This document shows, piece after piece, positions 1-7,138 of a DNA stretch of 13,550 nucleotides. The DNA lies in contig CANEUJ010000029.1 of the NCBI GenBank assembly GCA_947441745.1, forward strand, positions 1-13,550. Direction: 5' to 3'. Positions within the stretch are counted from its first letter, which is position 1. Each line of letters starts with the position of its first letter. The position numbers and the translations under genes were made by a program. The notes under the pieces were generated by a model that saw only the letters and a program-made list of their open reading frames with translations, had not been told where the DNA came from and made no database searches. The stretch is from Neisseriaceae bacterium. GTDB taxonomy: Bacteria > Pseudomonadota > Gammaproteobacteria > Burkholderiales > UBA11063.

Positions 1-96
1 AATATATACGCCTAAAAGACCTATCTTATTTATTATTATATCATATCACATTTTATTTTTTGTTTTTTTATTTCGTTGTATTTATTAACATAACTT

Positions 97-125
97 TTGT
101 AATTTTAACCAGTAGAAAATATAAT
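97..125 (+). promoter_or_regulatory. Predicted sigma70 promoter of slt-cca
   Basis: A -35-like TTGTAA (97-102) is separated by 17 bp from a perfect TATAAT (120-125). A second perfect TATAAT follows at 131-136, without a clear -35 of its own. Transcription would begin roughly 40 nt before the slt start. The region is very AT-rich, so chance matches are possible, but the spacing is ideal. The rest of positions 1-96 is AT-rich and shows nothing I can name. Confidence 0.5.
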
Positions 126-171
126 TCAGGTATAATAACTCGTTAGTGTAGAATTTACTTTTGGAAATAAA

Positions 172-2082
172 ATGAATAAAAAAATCTTAGTCGCATTATT
201 TTTAAATATATTTACATTCCATGTTATGGCTAATTCTCTAATTATTAAAGCAGATAAGGCCTACACTACTGGGAATTTAACAGCACTGGGTACAATATAT
301 AGCACTGTCCCACAAAATCAAGTCATCAGTTATTTATATGCTAAAGCCATGCTAACTAAAGATGTTGCCAAATATGCCGAATATTTTATTGCAAATAGCC
401 CAAATAGCTATATGCGAAACGATTTGATCCATCAGCTATTGATTTTTAACTTTAATAATAATAGTTATGCTGATTATAAACGAATATTTAGTTTACTTGA
501 TATCTCAGGGAGCAATCAAAACGAAAAATGTGGCTTTGATTATTCAATATATATGACAAAAAGCGGCACCCCCACACTTGACATTAGCACTCTTATCAAT
601 AATAATATACCTAGCTGGTGTGCTAATTATATAGCAATCAAGTACCAAAAAGGTGATATTAGCACATTTGAACGTAATATTATGCTTAATAACTTGATTA
701 TTAATAGCAAAACAGATATTTTTAATCAAATTGCAAATCACATAAAAATTCATCCAATTAGTTTTGCACATTATGATGAAACAACTACTAAAAAACTACC
801 AAATAATAAAGATTATAACTTCTTGGTCGTTAATAGAATAGCTAATATAGGGCATAAAAACCCTGATATCGCCCTAAAGGAGCTAAAACAATCAGATGTT
901 GATTCTGATACAAAAGCCTTTCTTGGTAATTATCTAGCGATGCAATTTGCACAAAAGCATGACTTTGAAACCGCACTTAGTCTATACTCAAGTTATGGCA
1001 ATGACTATATGAGTAACGAAGAGTACGAATGGCAAGTACGAAGTTATTTATACTACGGCAACTGGTCAAAAGTAATTGATAGTATTAATGAAATGCCAGA
1101 GAGCCTTAAAACCAAAAATGTTTGGCTATATTGGATGGCTAAATCATATGCACAATTAGGTGAAACTCAAAAAGCTACAACTTTTTTTAACCAAATTCCT
1201 CAAGATTTTTCTTATTATTCAATGCTAACTCAGTCAGAAATAGAAAGTGGTACGATATTTAAAACCAACCATTCCAACACTACCTCACTTAGCTCCAAAC
1301 AATATGCAATTAATGCTAAATCAGCCTTATCACTATATCAAATCGGTAAATCTGAAGGAAGTAAGAATTTAACCAATATTGCAACAGCCGAGTGGAATTA
1401 TGCTGCTAAACAAGCAACAGATGCTGATTTATTATCTATGAGCAACCTTACTAGCAAACAAAGTATCTATGATTTGAGTATTTCAGCAGCTAACCAGATG
1501 GACAATAGATATCTTGAACTAAGCTTTCCCACTCCATTTTTAAGTAGCTATAAAAAATATAGTGCAAATAATTCAATTGATAAATCCTATGCTCTAGCGA
1601 TTTCGCGTCAAGAAAGTAGATTTAATTATTGGGTTATTGCATTTGATGGTGGTGTTGGACTTATGCAAATAATGCCCCAAACTGCAGCATATATTGCACA
1701 AAAATCTGGTTCCAACAACTGTTACAAACAAAGCCCTGATTGCAATATTAAATTTGGCACTTGGTATCTAGGAAGCCTATATAGTAAATTTGGTAATAAT
1801 ATAATATACTCAAGTGCTGGATACAATGCTGGCCCAAATCGAGCTCGCAGATGGCAAGATAAGCTTGGGAGGTTAGACAATAAAATTCAAATTGAACTAA
1901 TCCCTATCTCAATAACCCGTGATTATGTACAAAAGGTATTAACCAATAAAGCTGCTTATGATACTGAATTTGCAAATAAGAATACTATTAATTTACTTGC
2001 TTATATTGATAATATCAGTAAAAACCACTATGTAACTGGCGTTGATGACGATAACACAGATGCTCAAAAAATTAACAATTAG
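172..2082 (+). CDS. slt: Soluble lytic murein transglycosylase (Slt70 type)
   Basis: Periplasmic muramidase-like enzyme that cleaves the MurNAc-GlcNAc bond of peptidoglycan and leaves 1,6-anhydro-MurNAc ends. The 636-residue length suits the Slt70 family. Residues 1-20 form a Sec signal peptide (MNKK, hydrophobic core, likely cleavage after VMA). Residues of about 25-450 are a helical, TPR-like superhelix (for example AKSYAQLGETQKA near 323). The SLT catalytic domain lies near 470-600: RQES with catalytic Glu481, GLMQIMP at 496-502 and AGYNAGP at 549-555. The Slt70 active-site Ser, nine residues after the Glu, is Ala490 here, and the loop reads FDGG in place of the usual SxxGA. The ATG at 172 is chosen because it gives the signal peptide; the ribosome site is weak (GGA at 163-165). 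cca follows after 11 nt, an adjacency I recall from betaproteobacteria. Confidence 0.92.
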   Translation: MNKKILVALFLNIFTFHVMANSLIIKADKAYTTGNLTALGTIYSTVPQNQVISYLYAKAMLTKDVAKYAEYFIANSPNSYMRNDLIHQLLIFNFNNNSYADYKRIFSLLDISGSNQNEKCGFDYSIYMTKSGTPTLDISTLINNNIPSWCANYIAIKYQKGDISTFERNIMLNNLIINSKTDIFNQIANHIKIHPISFAHYDETTTKKLPNNKDYNFLVVNRIANIGHKNPDIALKELKQSDVDSDTKAFLGNYLAMQFAQKHDFETALSLYSSYGNDYMSNEEYEWQVRSYLYYGNWSKVIDSINEMPESLKTKNVWLYWMAKSYAQLGETQKATTFFNQIPQDFSYYSMLTQSEIESGTIFKTNHSNTTSLSSKQYAINAKSALSLYQIGKSEGSKNLTNIATAEWNYAAKQATDADLLSMSNLTSKQSIYDLSISAANQMDNRYLELSFPTPFLSSYKKYSANNSIDKSYALAISRQESRFNYWVIAFDGGVGLMQIMPQTAAYIAQKSGSNNCYKQSPDCNIKFGTWYLGSLYSKFGNNIIYSSAGYNAGPNRARRWQDKLGRLDNKIQIELIPISITRDYVQKVLTNKAAYDTEFANKNTINLLAYIDNISKNHYVTGVDDDNTDAQKINN

Positions 2083-2093
2083 TTGACCTAAAG

Positions 2094-3233
2094 ATGCAAA
2101 TCTATAAAGTTGGTGGCTTTATTCGCGATAAGCTACTTGGAATTCCATCTAATGACACTGATTTTGTAGTTGTAGGTAGCACTCCTGAGGCAATGATAAA
2201 ACTAGGTTTCAAACCTGTTGGTAGTGACTTTCCCGTGTTTTTACACCCCAAAACAAAAGAGGAATACGCCCTTGCTAGAAGCGAAAAAAAAATCTCTATT
2301 GGCTATCGCGGGTTTACATTTAATGCAGCACCTGATATATCTCTTAAAGATGATCTAGCACGGCGTGATATAACTATTAATGCAATCGCTGAAGATGAAT
2401 ATGGAGATCTAATTGACCCATTTGGCGGGCAGAATGATTTAAAGAATGGGATAATTCGCCATATAAGTGATGCTTTTACTGAAGACCCTCTTCGAGTGCT
2501 TCGAGTTGCAAGGTTTAGTGCCAAACTAAACTTCAAAGTTGCTGATGAAACACTAGTACTCATGAAAAAAATTGTGAGTAGCAAAGAACTTAAAAGTCTA
2601 AGCACCGAACGTATATGGCTTGAAATTAATAAAGCCATCATGACTTACCATAGTAGTAACTTTTTTCAAACTCTCAATAGTTGTAACGCATTAGAACAAA
2701 TACTTCCAGAATTTGTACCTCTAGTTAAAAACTTAGATAATTTTAATCTATTTACAACCATGTCTCACGTAATGAGTGATGACAATTACCAAATTCATAA
2801 ACGCTTGGGTATACTTTTCTATTTTGTAGCTAGTTATTTTAATATTGAACAAAGCTGTGAATTCATAAATAAATCAGGGATGAACAAACAATCAAAAGGT
2901 ATGGCATTTCTCATAGTAAAATATTATAATAACATTAAAATGCTAAATAAATTAAGTGTTAATGCAATATATGATATTATTACTCATATCGATCCATCAC
3001 GCAGAATTGAACGCTATGTAGATTTTATTGATCTTAGTTATTTTATAGCTATTAGTAAAAATGAAACTCAAACACTACATCACCTTGAATTAATAAAACA
3101 AATTATCAATGATTATAAAAATATTAAGTATAGCAAAATAAGACAATCTAATCCAAATGACTTTATAAGTATTATTAAAGAAGAGAAACTAAAAATAGTT
3201 AAAGCTGTTCTAACTACTACTAACACAGTATAA
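2094..3233 (+). CDS. cca: CCA-adding tRNA nucleotidyltransferase with degenerate HD region
   Basis: Class II nucleotidyltransferase that adds or repairs the 3' CCA of tRNA using CTP and ATP. The catalytic head is intact: GGFIRD at 7-12, the metal-binding DTD pair Asp21 and Asp23, ARRDITINAIA at 89-99 and EDPLRVLRVARF at 130-141. The chain is 379 residues, against about 410 for E. coli Cca. In E. coli and most beta/gamma relatives the C-terminal part is an HD phosphohydrolase domain with an HxxM helix and an HDLGK motif. The matching stretch here (about 218-250) reads LFTTMSHVM and LGILFYFVAS, so no His-Asp pair is left and phosphatase/phosphodiesterase activity is unlikely. It lies 11 nt behind slt with no Shine-Dalgarno motif, so translation is probably coupled to slt. 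All three tRNA genes in this window already encode CCA, so here the enzyme would mainly repair ends. Confidence 0.93.
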   Translation: MQIYKVGGFIRDKLLGIPSNDTDFVVVGSTPEAMIKLGFKPVGSDFPVFLHPKTKEEYALARSEKKISIGYRGFTFNAAPDISLKDDLARRDITINAIAEDEYGDLIDPFGGQNDLKNGIIRHISDAFTEDPLRVLRVARFSAKLNFKVADETLVLMKKIVSSKELKSLSTERIWLEINKAIMTYHSSNFFQTLNSCNALEQILPEFVPLVKNLDNFNLFTTMSHVMSDDNYQIHKRLGILFYFVASYFNIEQSCEFINKSGMNKQSKGMAFLIVKYYNNIKMLNKLSVNAIYDIITHIDPSRRIERYVDFIDLSYFIAISKNETQTLHHLELIKQIINDYKNIKYSKIRQSNPNDFISIIKEEKLKIVKAVLTTTNTV

Positions 3234-3334
3234 AGGATTAATAATTATCACTATGCCACCAATATTTAGTAAAGCAATAATTAAATACATAACAGTATGT
3301 TAACTATTTAGCCTTAAATTTACAATAAAAATCA

Positions 3335-3364
3335 TTGACAACTAATGAAATAGTTTGGTATAAC
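3335..3364 (+). promoter_or_regulatory. Strong sigma70 promoter of the HU gene
   Basis: A perfect -35 TTGACA (3335-3340), an 18-bp spacer and TATAAC (3359-3364). The start site would fall near 3371, leaving a leader of about 50 nt before the HU ATG at 3421. A near-consensus promoter fits an abundant nucleoid protein. The preceding stretch 3234-3334 is AT-rich and has no convincing terminator for slt-cca. Confidence 0.75.
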
Positions 3365-3408
3365 TATGTCTGCGTAGTATTTAAATTTTTAAGCCTAATT
3401 TTTTTATT

Positions 3409-3412
3409 GGAG
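3409..3412 (+). promoter_or_regulatory. Ribosome binding site fixing the HU start
   Basis: GGAG at 3409-3412 lies 8 nt before ATG 3421. An in-frame GTG at 3412 would add three residues (MNY) but sits on the last base of this site, so it cannot use it. The ATG at 3421 also gives the standard HU N-terminus MNKSQLIEAIA. Confidence 0.8.
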
Positions 3413-3420
3413 TGAACTAT

Positions 3421-3702
3421 ATGAATAAATCTCAATTAATCGAAGCAATTGCTAGTCATGCGGATATTTCTAAAGCAAAAGCTGGCGAAACTGTTGATGC
3501 TTTTATCAAATCGGTGACTAGTGCTCTTAAAAATGGTGACACTGTTACTCTAATTGGTTTTGGCTCTTTCTCGACTGCTAAACGTGCCGCACGTGTTGGT
3601 CGCAATCCTAAAACTGGTAAAGAAATCAAAATTTCAGCAACTACAACACCTAAATTTAAAGCTGGTAAAGCATTAAAAGACGCTGTTGCTAAAAATAAAT
3701 AA
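3421..3702 (+). CDS. hup: DNA-binding protein HU
   Basis: Small basic nucleoid-associated protein that dimerises and bends DNA without sequence specificity. At 93 residues from the ATG at 3421 it is the usual HU length. The N-terminal helices (MNKSQLIEAIA, then ADISKAKAGETVDAF) form the dimer core. GFGSF at 46-50 and the arm motif GRNPKTGKEI near 60-69, with the intercalating Pro63, are the HU signature, and PKFKAGKALKDAV ends the fold. An unmodified arm and no IHF-specific features favour HU over IHF; whether it is the alpha, beta or only HU cannot be told here. It has its own promoter (3335-3364) and terminator (3721-3744), so it is a single-gene transcript. Its codons are richer in G and C than those of the neighbours, as expected for high expression. 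Confidence 0.95.
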   Translation: MNKSQLIEAIASHADISKAKAGETVDAFIKSVTSALKNGDTVTLIGFGSFSTAKRAARVGRNPKTGKEIKISATTTPKFKAGKALKDAVAKNK

Positions 3703-3720
3703 ATTATTAGAAACTCTATA

Positions 3721-3744
3721 GATGTCAGTTTGCTGGCATCTTTT
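3721..3744 (+). terminator. Intrinsic terminator after hup
   Basis: GATGTCAG (3721-3728), a TTTG loop (3729-3732) and CTGGCATC (3733-3740) form an 8-bp stem with one G:T wobble, followed directly by TTTT (3741-3744). It lies 18 nt after the HU stop. Its last T is only 7 nt before the start of the following lipoprotein gene. Confidence 0.75.
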
Positions 3745-3751
3745 AAATACA

Positions 3752-4285
3752 ATGAAAAAAAATCTGTGCATAATATTAGTATTTAATGTAATAGTATCAG
3801 GGTGTGCTTGGTTTGGAGGAAATAATACTTCCTCACGAAAACTGACCAAAACAAATATCCCAAAACTCCCACAATCTCAAAAGCCAGGTGGCATAGGTGA
3901 CAACTGGAGATACATTGGTACTACTAATGATAACTCTATGATTGATGAAATTAATGTAAATAGTATTAGCTCTGGAGTTAGTAGTGATAATGCCCAAATA
4001 TTTAATTTTGAAGATCGTAAGACAGTAACAGCACCAAATAAATTTGCTTACCCAACTAACGAGCCTAGGTTTAAATATCTAATCTCATCTTGGCAAATTA
4101 ATTGTAGTACACAGGAATATCTGATGCGTACAACAACACTATATAATGACACAGGAACAAAGCTAACAGCATACGACTATACTAATAATAGCAATATCAA
4201 ATGGCTAAAACTAGGTAATGGAAGCTTTGCTCAAATGCAATATAATTTTATTTGCCTAAATATTAACCGTGATCTTGGCTATTAA
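3752..4285 (+). CDS. Small predicted lipoprotein, surface-adhesin E-like
   Basis: A 177-residue protein with a type II signal peptide: MKKN, a hydrophobic core and lipobox VSGC with acylated Cys18. It should be lipidated, finished by Lnt, and anchored in a membrane. The mature part starts with a polar linker and then has NWRYIGTTND (about 51-60), IDEINVNSIS (64-73), SSWQINCST (112-120), a Tyr-Asn-Asp-Thr-Gly turn, and QMQYNFIC near the end. Two Cys (118 and 168) could form a disulphide. This order of W, a short D-x-x-x-I segment, C, Y-x-x-x-G, W and a terminal C resembles the Adhesin_E domain (Pfam PF16747) and, less well, the CNP1-like family; that assignment is from memory and is tentative. 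The ATG at 3752 is chosen over an in-frame ATG at 3722 because it starts the signal peptide and the earlier one lies in the terminator. No Shine-Dalgarno site or own promoter is visible. Confidence 0.75.
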   Translation: MKKNLCIILVFNVIVSGCAWFGGNNTSSRKLTKTNIPKLPQSQKPGGIGDNWRYIGTTNDNSMIDEINVNSISSGVSSDNAQIFNFEDRKTVTAPNKFAYPTNEPRFKYLISSWQINCSTQEYLMRTTTLYNDTGTKLTAYDYTNNSNIKWLKLGNGSFAQMQYNFICLNINRDLGY

Positions 4286-4293
4286 AACCACCT

Positions 4294-4524
4294 TTAATTA
4301 GTTTGCCTAAATATTTCCAAAGTAAAACTTAACATTGAATCTACAAATGCTTCTCCCACTACATTTAATTTCTAAAAATATTCTGTAAATACCTTATTTG
4401 CAACAACTTACTAATTTTAAACAAATAATTCATCTAGCTGATGGAGACAATATAACTCACAGTGATCTTTAATTGTAATATCTAAACTAAAGTTACTGCT
4501 AAGTTTTATGATTGTAGCTAGGTT
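4294..4524 (-). pseudogene. Possible decayed coding remnant (acyl-carrier-like?)
   Basis: Read on the minus strand in one constant frame, 4524-4420 gives 35 codons without a stop, including LSSNFSLDITIKD and LHQLDELFV. Next come three stops within four codons, and then 4407-4297 gives 37 codons with a single internal TAG, including VGEAFVDSMLSFTLEIFRQ. In the second block 13 of 37 codons begin with G, a coding-like bias unexpected in such AT-rich DNA. The first block lines up without gaps with the C-terminal half of acyl carrier proteins (LEERFGISIPD-type helix II to helix IV), but the DSL serine is absent. There is no start codon or ribosome site. Chance cannot be excluded; this is a suggestion. 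Confidence 0.25.
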
Positions 4525-4540
4525 TTATTAAGGATATAAT
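4512..4540 (+). promoter_or_regulatory. Predicted sigma70 promoter of the QueA-family gene
   Basis: TTGTAG (4512-4517), a 17-bp spacer and a perfect TATAAT (4535-4540). Transcription would start about 30 nt before the ATG at 4576. A Shine-Dalgarno-like AGGA at 4563-4566 lies 9 nt before that ATG. Confidence 0.6.
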
Positions 4541-4575
4541 CTAGAAAATTATAAACATTGACAGGATAAAATAAA

Positions 4576-5661
4576 ATGCCTAAGAGAACAGAGCTAGAGT
4601 TTGACTATACAGTTCCAGACAAATTAATGCCAAAACTACCTGGTGAGTATCGTGGTAAAAAACGCAATGCTTGTAAAATGGTTATTTTAGATAAACTACA
4701 TCAATCTATTTCACATAAAGACTTCAATAACATATTTGATTATCTAAGTCCAGGTGATGTAGTTGTGATAAATAATAGTTGTATGATTAATAATGTCTGT
4801 ACTGGACATATAAATGATACTAATGCAATTATTTATATACGCTCATTTTTACCTGATGATAGATGCCTAATTAATCTTGACTACAATAACTTAGCACTTC
4901 AAATTGATGATAAAATCCAAATTGAAAATAATTTATACCTTACAGTTCTTAGTACCAACAACATCAACTCTACTATAGAGGTAAAAATATCAAATCAAAA
5001 TCAATTAATATCAGTATTAGCAGATACCAGTGATTGGAATGATTGTATTATTGACAAATTAACTTTTTTAGCTAATCCTGGTGCTTATAATTCAGTTTAT
5101 GCAACCAAGAAAGGCTCACTACAACCACCTTCGGCAGGACTTCATTTTGTAGAAGATACACTTACAAAACTAAAAAACATGGGGGTATCAGTTGTTCCAA
5201 TTACACTTCATGTTGCATACGGTTCAGATTTAATAACCTCAAAATTTATTCCCGAAAATATAGAAGAATATAAGATTGCAGCAGAATATTATCAAATTAG
5301 TCAAGAAACAGCTAAGATTATCAATGAAGCCAGACAAAATAATAAAAAAATTGTTGCTATTGGCACAACAGTAGTAAGAACCCTAGAAACTACAACTTTA
5401 ATGGAAAATGGTGTTGCAGTAACTAATCCTTCATCTGGATGGAGTGAATTATTTATTTATCCAGGATATCAATATAAGGCTATGAATATAATTTTTACCA
5501 ACCTCCATCGCCCACATTCTAGTCATCTAATGTTAACTATTGCAGCGGCAGGAAAGAATCTCACTGAACAAGCATATAGGGAGATTCTTAGGTTGGAGTA
5601 CGAATTTGATTTATTTGGCGATTGTATGTTAATTACTGATGTTTTGCACCAAAACGAGTAG
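4576..5661 (+). CDS. QueA-family SAM:tRNA ribosyltransferase-isomerase, divergent paralogue
   Basis: True QueA transfers and rearranges the ribosyl group of S-adenosylmethionine onto preQ1 in tRNA, giving epoxyqueuosine. This 361-residue protein is clearly of that fold: PSAGLHF at 185-191, TLHV at 210-213, GTTVVRTLE at 263-271, YPGYQYK at 295-301, and a C-terminal FGD at 347-349. However, the NNTRVIPARL block of QueA is NNSCMINNVC (66-75), the PPYI segment before the PSAGLHF block is missing, GAGTF after TLHV is AYGSD, and NFHLPxSTLxML is NLHRPHSSHLML (309-320). The N-terminal LPGEYRGKKR and the SSHL motif recall a QueA-like group (with P-E-x-R-G and TNFHxPxSSHL) that I remember from actinobacteria and other phyla, whose substrate is unknown to me. 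So the family is certain and preQ1 chemistry is not. It has its own promoter, and its last 29 bp overlap the convergent lnt gene. Confidence 0.8.
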   Translation: MPKRTELEFDYTVPDKLMPKLPGEYRGKKRNACKMVILDKLHQSISHKDFNNIFDYLSPGDVVVINNSCMINNVCTGHINDTNAIIYIRSFLPDDRCLINLDYNNLALQIDDKIQIENNLYLTVLSTNNINSTIEVKISNQNQLISVLADTSDWNDCIIDKLTFLANPGAYNSVYATKKGSLQPPSAGLHFVEDTLTKLKNMGVSVVPITLHVAYGSDLITSKFIPENIEEYKIAAEYYQISQETAKIINEARQNNKKIVAIGTTVVRTLETTTLMENGVAVTNPSSGWSELFIYPGYQYKAMNIIFTNLHRPHSSHLMLTIAAAGKNLTEQAYREILRLEYEFDLFGDCMLITDVLHQNE

Positions 5662-7138
5662 AGCGATAAATAATAGTGCTTAACGTAATCAATAGGCACC
5701 AAATTACAATGAACCAATTACCGAATAGTTCATAAGGAGTGGTGCCTACCATTCCTATAACTGAGTCTTTAAGAGTATCTCTTCTAAATACTGGTAATTG
5801 TGACTGAATCTCGCCATATGGATTAATAATAGCCGTAATGCTAGTATTGGTCTCTTGAATAAAGTAGCGTTGGTTTTCTAGAGCACGAGCCCTAGACAGC
5901 TCGAGATGTTGATCCATCGCAATAGTGGTACCATACCATACCATATCGCTTAAATTAACCATCAAAGTAGAGTTTTTTGCATCCTCAATTAATTCACTAC
6001 CAAAACCATTTTCATAACAGATATTAAATGCTAGTTTTTGATTAGCAGCAATTAGTAAAGGCTGTTTATCTTCTCCCTTGCTAAAGCCAACCATAGGTAA
6101 ATTTATAAGATGGTACAATGACCCTAAAATCCATTTGGCTGGGATGTACTCTCCATAAGGAACTAGATGGCGCTTAGCATAATAAGGATGCCCTTTATTA
6201 GTTAAAACTATAGCTGCATTTACATAGTTATTTTGTTTGTCAATTATAACTGGCATACCAAGTATCAAGGCTTCGTTATTAATTTTAGCATATGACTCTA
6301 ATGAATCTAAATAACCGTATGGAAGGTTTGATGCAAACTGCGAAATACCAGTTTCAGGTATCATAACTATATCTGCTTTGGTGTTTTTTATTGCTTCAAG
6401 ATAAAAATCAATACTATTTGAGCCAGTCCACTTAGCACCCTCTGCGATATTACCCTGGATTAGAGCTACATCAATTGGTTTGCCATAAACTTTAGTATAA
6501 TGGATAGATTGCAATGAACTCCCAATAATTACCAAAATAGCTAAATAAACTGTAGTGAGTCGATAAGCCATCTTTGAAATATTTACTTTACCCAACGTTC
6601 GTGCAACAATCAAATATAGTGTCGCAATTAAGCTAATAACTATCCAAGAAACCCCATATTCACCAACTATAGGATAATAGCCTCTTAAAAAGCCATAATT
6701 AACCCCTACAAGCCCAATATTAGACCAAGAGTAGCCACCAAGAGCAAAACCACGTACCCACTCAAATAAACACCATAGAGATGGAAACAAAAATAAATAA
6801 TTGAAAGTAAAAAACCTAGTTTTTAGTTTATGAAAAATAAACAATGCAAATGCTGGATATAATGCTAAATATAACGGGAAGAAAATAACAGCCAGAGCAG
6901 TTACAAAAACACCCGCATTAATTACAAAATATAAAAAATAGAAAATCCAATAAATTTGGATAACAAAATATGAATAGCCATATAATAAACATAGGGTGAA
7001 TAGATTTTTATTAGTTTTAGGATATTCGATAGAGAATATTATTAAAAATGGAATAACTGTGCATAATAATATATTATATGGTGCAAAAGCATAAAGGCTA
7101 ATTAGCCCTGCGAATATAAGTAACACTATTCTAATCAT
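5633..7138 (-). CDS. lnt: Apolipoprotein N-acyltransferase
   Basis: Inner-membrane enzyme that moves an acyl chain from a phospholipid to the N-terminal cysteine of diacylglyceryl-lipoproteins, the last maturation step before Lol sorting. Length 501 matches the family. Residues 1-210 hold about six hydrophobic membrane segments, with the conserved LWCLFEWVRGF at 121-131. A periplasmic nitrilase domain follows (about 220-460) with the full Glu-Lys-Cys triad: Glu262 in MIPETG, Lys322 in YAKRHLVPYGE and Cys374 in FNICYE (E. coli 267, 335 and 387). ELSRARALENQRYFIQETN matches the conserved region after the cysteine, and one last membrane helix (about 470-490) closes the protein. The start codon overlaps the corC stop as TAATG, so it should be translationally coupled. 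It is the last gene of ybeY-corC-lnt, and the lipoprotein at 3752 is a likely client. Confidence 0.95.
   Translation of the reverse strand: MIRIVLLIFAGLISLYAFAPYNILLCTVIPFLIIFSIEYPKTNKNLFTLCLLYGYSYFVIQIYWIFYFLYFVINAGVFVTALAVIFFPLYLALYPAFALFIFHKLKTRFFTFNYLFLFPSLWCLFEWVRGFALGGYSWSNIGLVGVNYGFLRGYYPIVGEYGVSWIVISLIATLYLIVARTLGKVNISKMAYRLTTVYLAILVIIGSSLQSIHYTKVYGKPIDVALIQGNIAEGAKWTGSNSIDFYLEAIKNTKADIVMIPETGISQFASNLPYGYLDSLESYAKINNEALILGMPVIIDKQNNYVNAAIVLTNKGHPYYAKRHLVPYGEYIPAKWILGSLYHLINLPMVGFSKGEDKQPLLIAANQKLAFNICYENGFGSELIEDAKNSTLMVNLSDMVWYGTTIAMDQHLELSRARALENQRYFIQETNTSITAIINPYGEIQSQLPVFRRDTLKDSVIGMVGTTPYELFGNWFIVIWCLLITLSTIIYRSTRFGAKHQ

Larger units (their letters stand above)
4286..4575. other. 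Intergenic gap with possible gene remnant and promoter
   Basis: This 290-base gap has no intact gene. On the plus strand it ends with the promoter of the QueA-family gene. On the minus strand one frame (4524 down to 4294) reads as two protein-like blocks separated by stops; it is listed separately as a possible pseudogene. A 14-bp direct repeat copy (TTTGCCTAAATATT, 4302-4315) repeats a stretch at 4251-4264 inside the end of the lipoprotein gene. No convincing terminator hairpin follows the lipoprotein gene. Confidence 0.5.

Noticed and set aside
2303..2641. 112-codon minus-strand frame inside cca
   Set aside because: It is low-complexity and Ser-rich, lies opposite the conserved Cca motifs, and has no independent support.
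3281..3308. Small inverted repeat (ACATA/TATGT) as a terminator for slt-cca
   Set aside because: The stem is only 5 bp, AT-rich and without a following T run.
3412..3420. GTG start for HU at 3412
   Set aside because: It overlaps the GGAG ribosome site that serves the ATG at 3421.
3722..3751. Earlier in-frame ATG for the lipoprotein
   Set aside because: It lies in the terminator stem and would put 10 extra residues in front of a perfect lipoprotein signal peptide.
3456..3752. 98-codon minus-strand frame opposite HU
   Set aside because: It is a shadow of the HU reading frame with no ribosome site; HU is unmistakable on the plus strand.
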